Below, in pieces: positions 39,187 to 39,193 of a stretch of DNA of 39,193 bases. The first letter of the stretch is position 1, and each line of letters starts with the position of its first letter. The translations under genes and the position numbers were made by a program. Origin of the DNA: Pseudomonas alkylphenolica (GTDB lineage Bacteria > Pseudomonadota > Gammaproteobacteria > Pseudomonadales > Pseudomonadaceae); NCBI RefSeq assembly GCF_016009175.1, contig NZ_JADUCM010000044.1, positions 1 to 39,193 on the forward strand. Reading direction: 5' to 3'. The notes beneath the pieces are model-generated. The model was not told where the DNA came from and searched no databases. It was given only the letters and a program-made list of their open reading frames with translations.

Positions 39187-39193
39187 ATGAAGC
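39187..39193 (+). other. Possible start of the next gene, cut by the window edge
   Basis: ATGAAGC at the very end is preceded at a suitable distance by ATGGAAC, a plausible ribosome site, so a gene may begin here, downstream of and parallel to the FAH-family gene. Only two codons are visible. Confidence 0.3.

Overview
The window is chromosomal DNA of a fluorescent Pseudomonas, most likely of the P. putida/P. entomophila type. The evidence is the high GC content, the Pseudomonas 5S rRNA, REP-like palindromes, and gene families typical of the genus: FecI/FecR/TonB cell-surface signalling, SpuD-type polyamine binding proteins, and a TlpQ/McpU-like chemoreceptor. It reads as ordinary core and accessory genome. 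I see no insertion sequence, phage, CRISPR array or tRNA. No stretch longer than about 300 bases lacks a gene. The last ~140 bases hold an extraordinary poly-G/poly-C block that is probably a sequencing or assembly artefact.

Layout. 1-320: end of an rRNA operon (5S and terminator), a REP-like palindrome and the queD terminator. 320-676: queD (queuosine). 894-4855: first iron cell-surface signalling unit (ECF sigma, FecR, TonB receptor with STN domain) behind a Fur-like site. 4913-5992: patatin-like phospholipase. 6079-8761: two periplasmic PepSY proteins with an overlapping OmpR-type two-component system (BqsRS/CarRS-like), preceded by a direct-repeat regulator site. 8990-13061: polyamine binding protein, AEC permease, LysR regulator and an orphan betaine-type binding protein. 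13236-15188: an unusual 650-residue subtilisin-like protease with rare codons. 15245-18980: dCache chemoreceptor with a clear FliA (sigma28) promoter, divergent from a Na+/H+ antiporter-family permease. 19011-20027: an orphan FecR. 20211-26254: acyl-CoA dehydrogenase and acyl-CoA ligase, divergent from a FixL/FixJ-like two-component pair. 26292-27498: small envelope or stress proteins. 27577-31604: second iron signalling unit, with an IutA-like receptor. 31606-34662: LysR, polyamine binding protein and agmatinase. 34773-36726: secreted proline-rich peptide, periplasmic PQQ aldose dehydrogenase and OsmE lipoprotein. 36733-39038: IclR regulator, VOC dioxygenase-like protein and a divergent fumarylacetoacetate-hydrolase-family enzyme, with a twin palindromic operator between the last two.

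Themes. Iron: two complete sigma/FecR/receptor systems plus a lone FecR and no siderophore synthesis genes, so the receptors probably take up siderophores made by others. Polyamines: two periplasmic binding proteins without their own permeases, a chemoreceptor of the amine-sensing type, and agmatinase (agmatine to putrescine plus urea). Signal transduction is dense: two two-component systems, two ECF sigmas, three FecR proteins, two LysR, one IclR and one chemoreceptor. All functions come from reading the translations and recalling families; no database search was possible.
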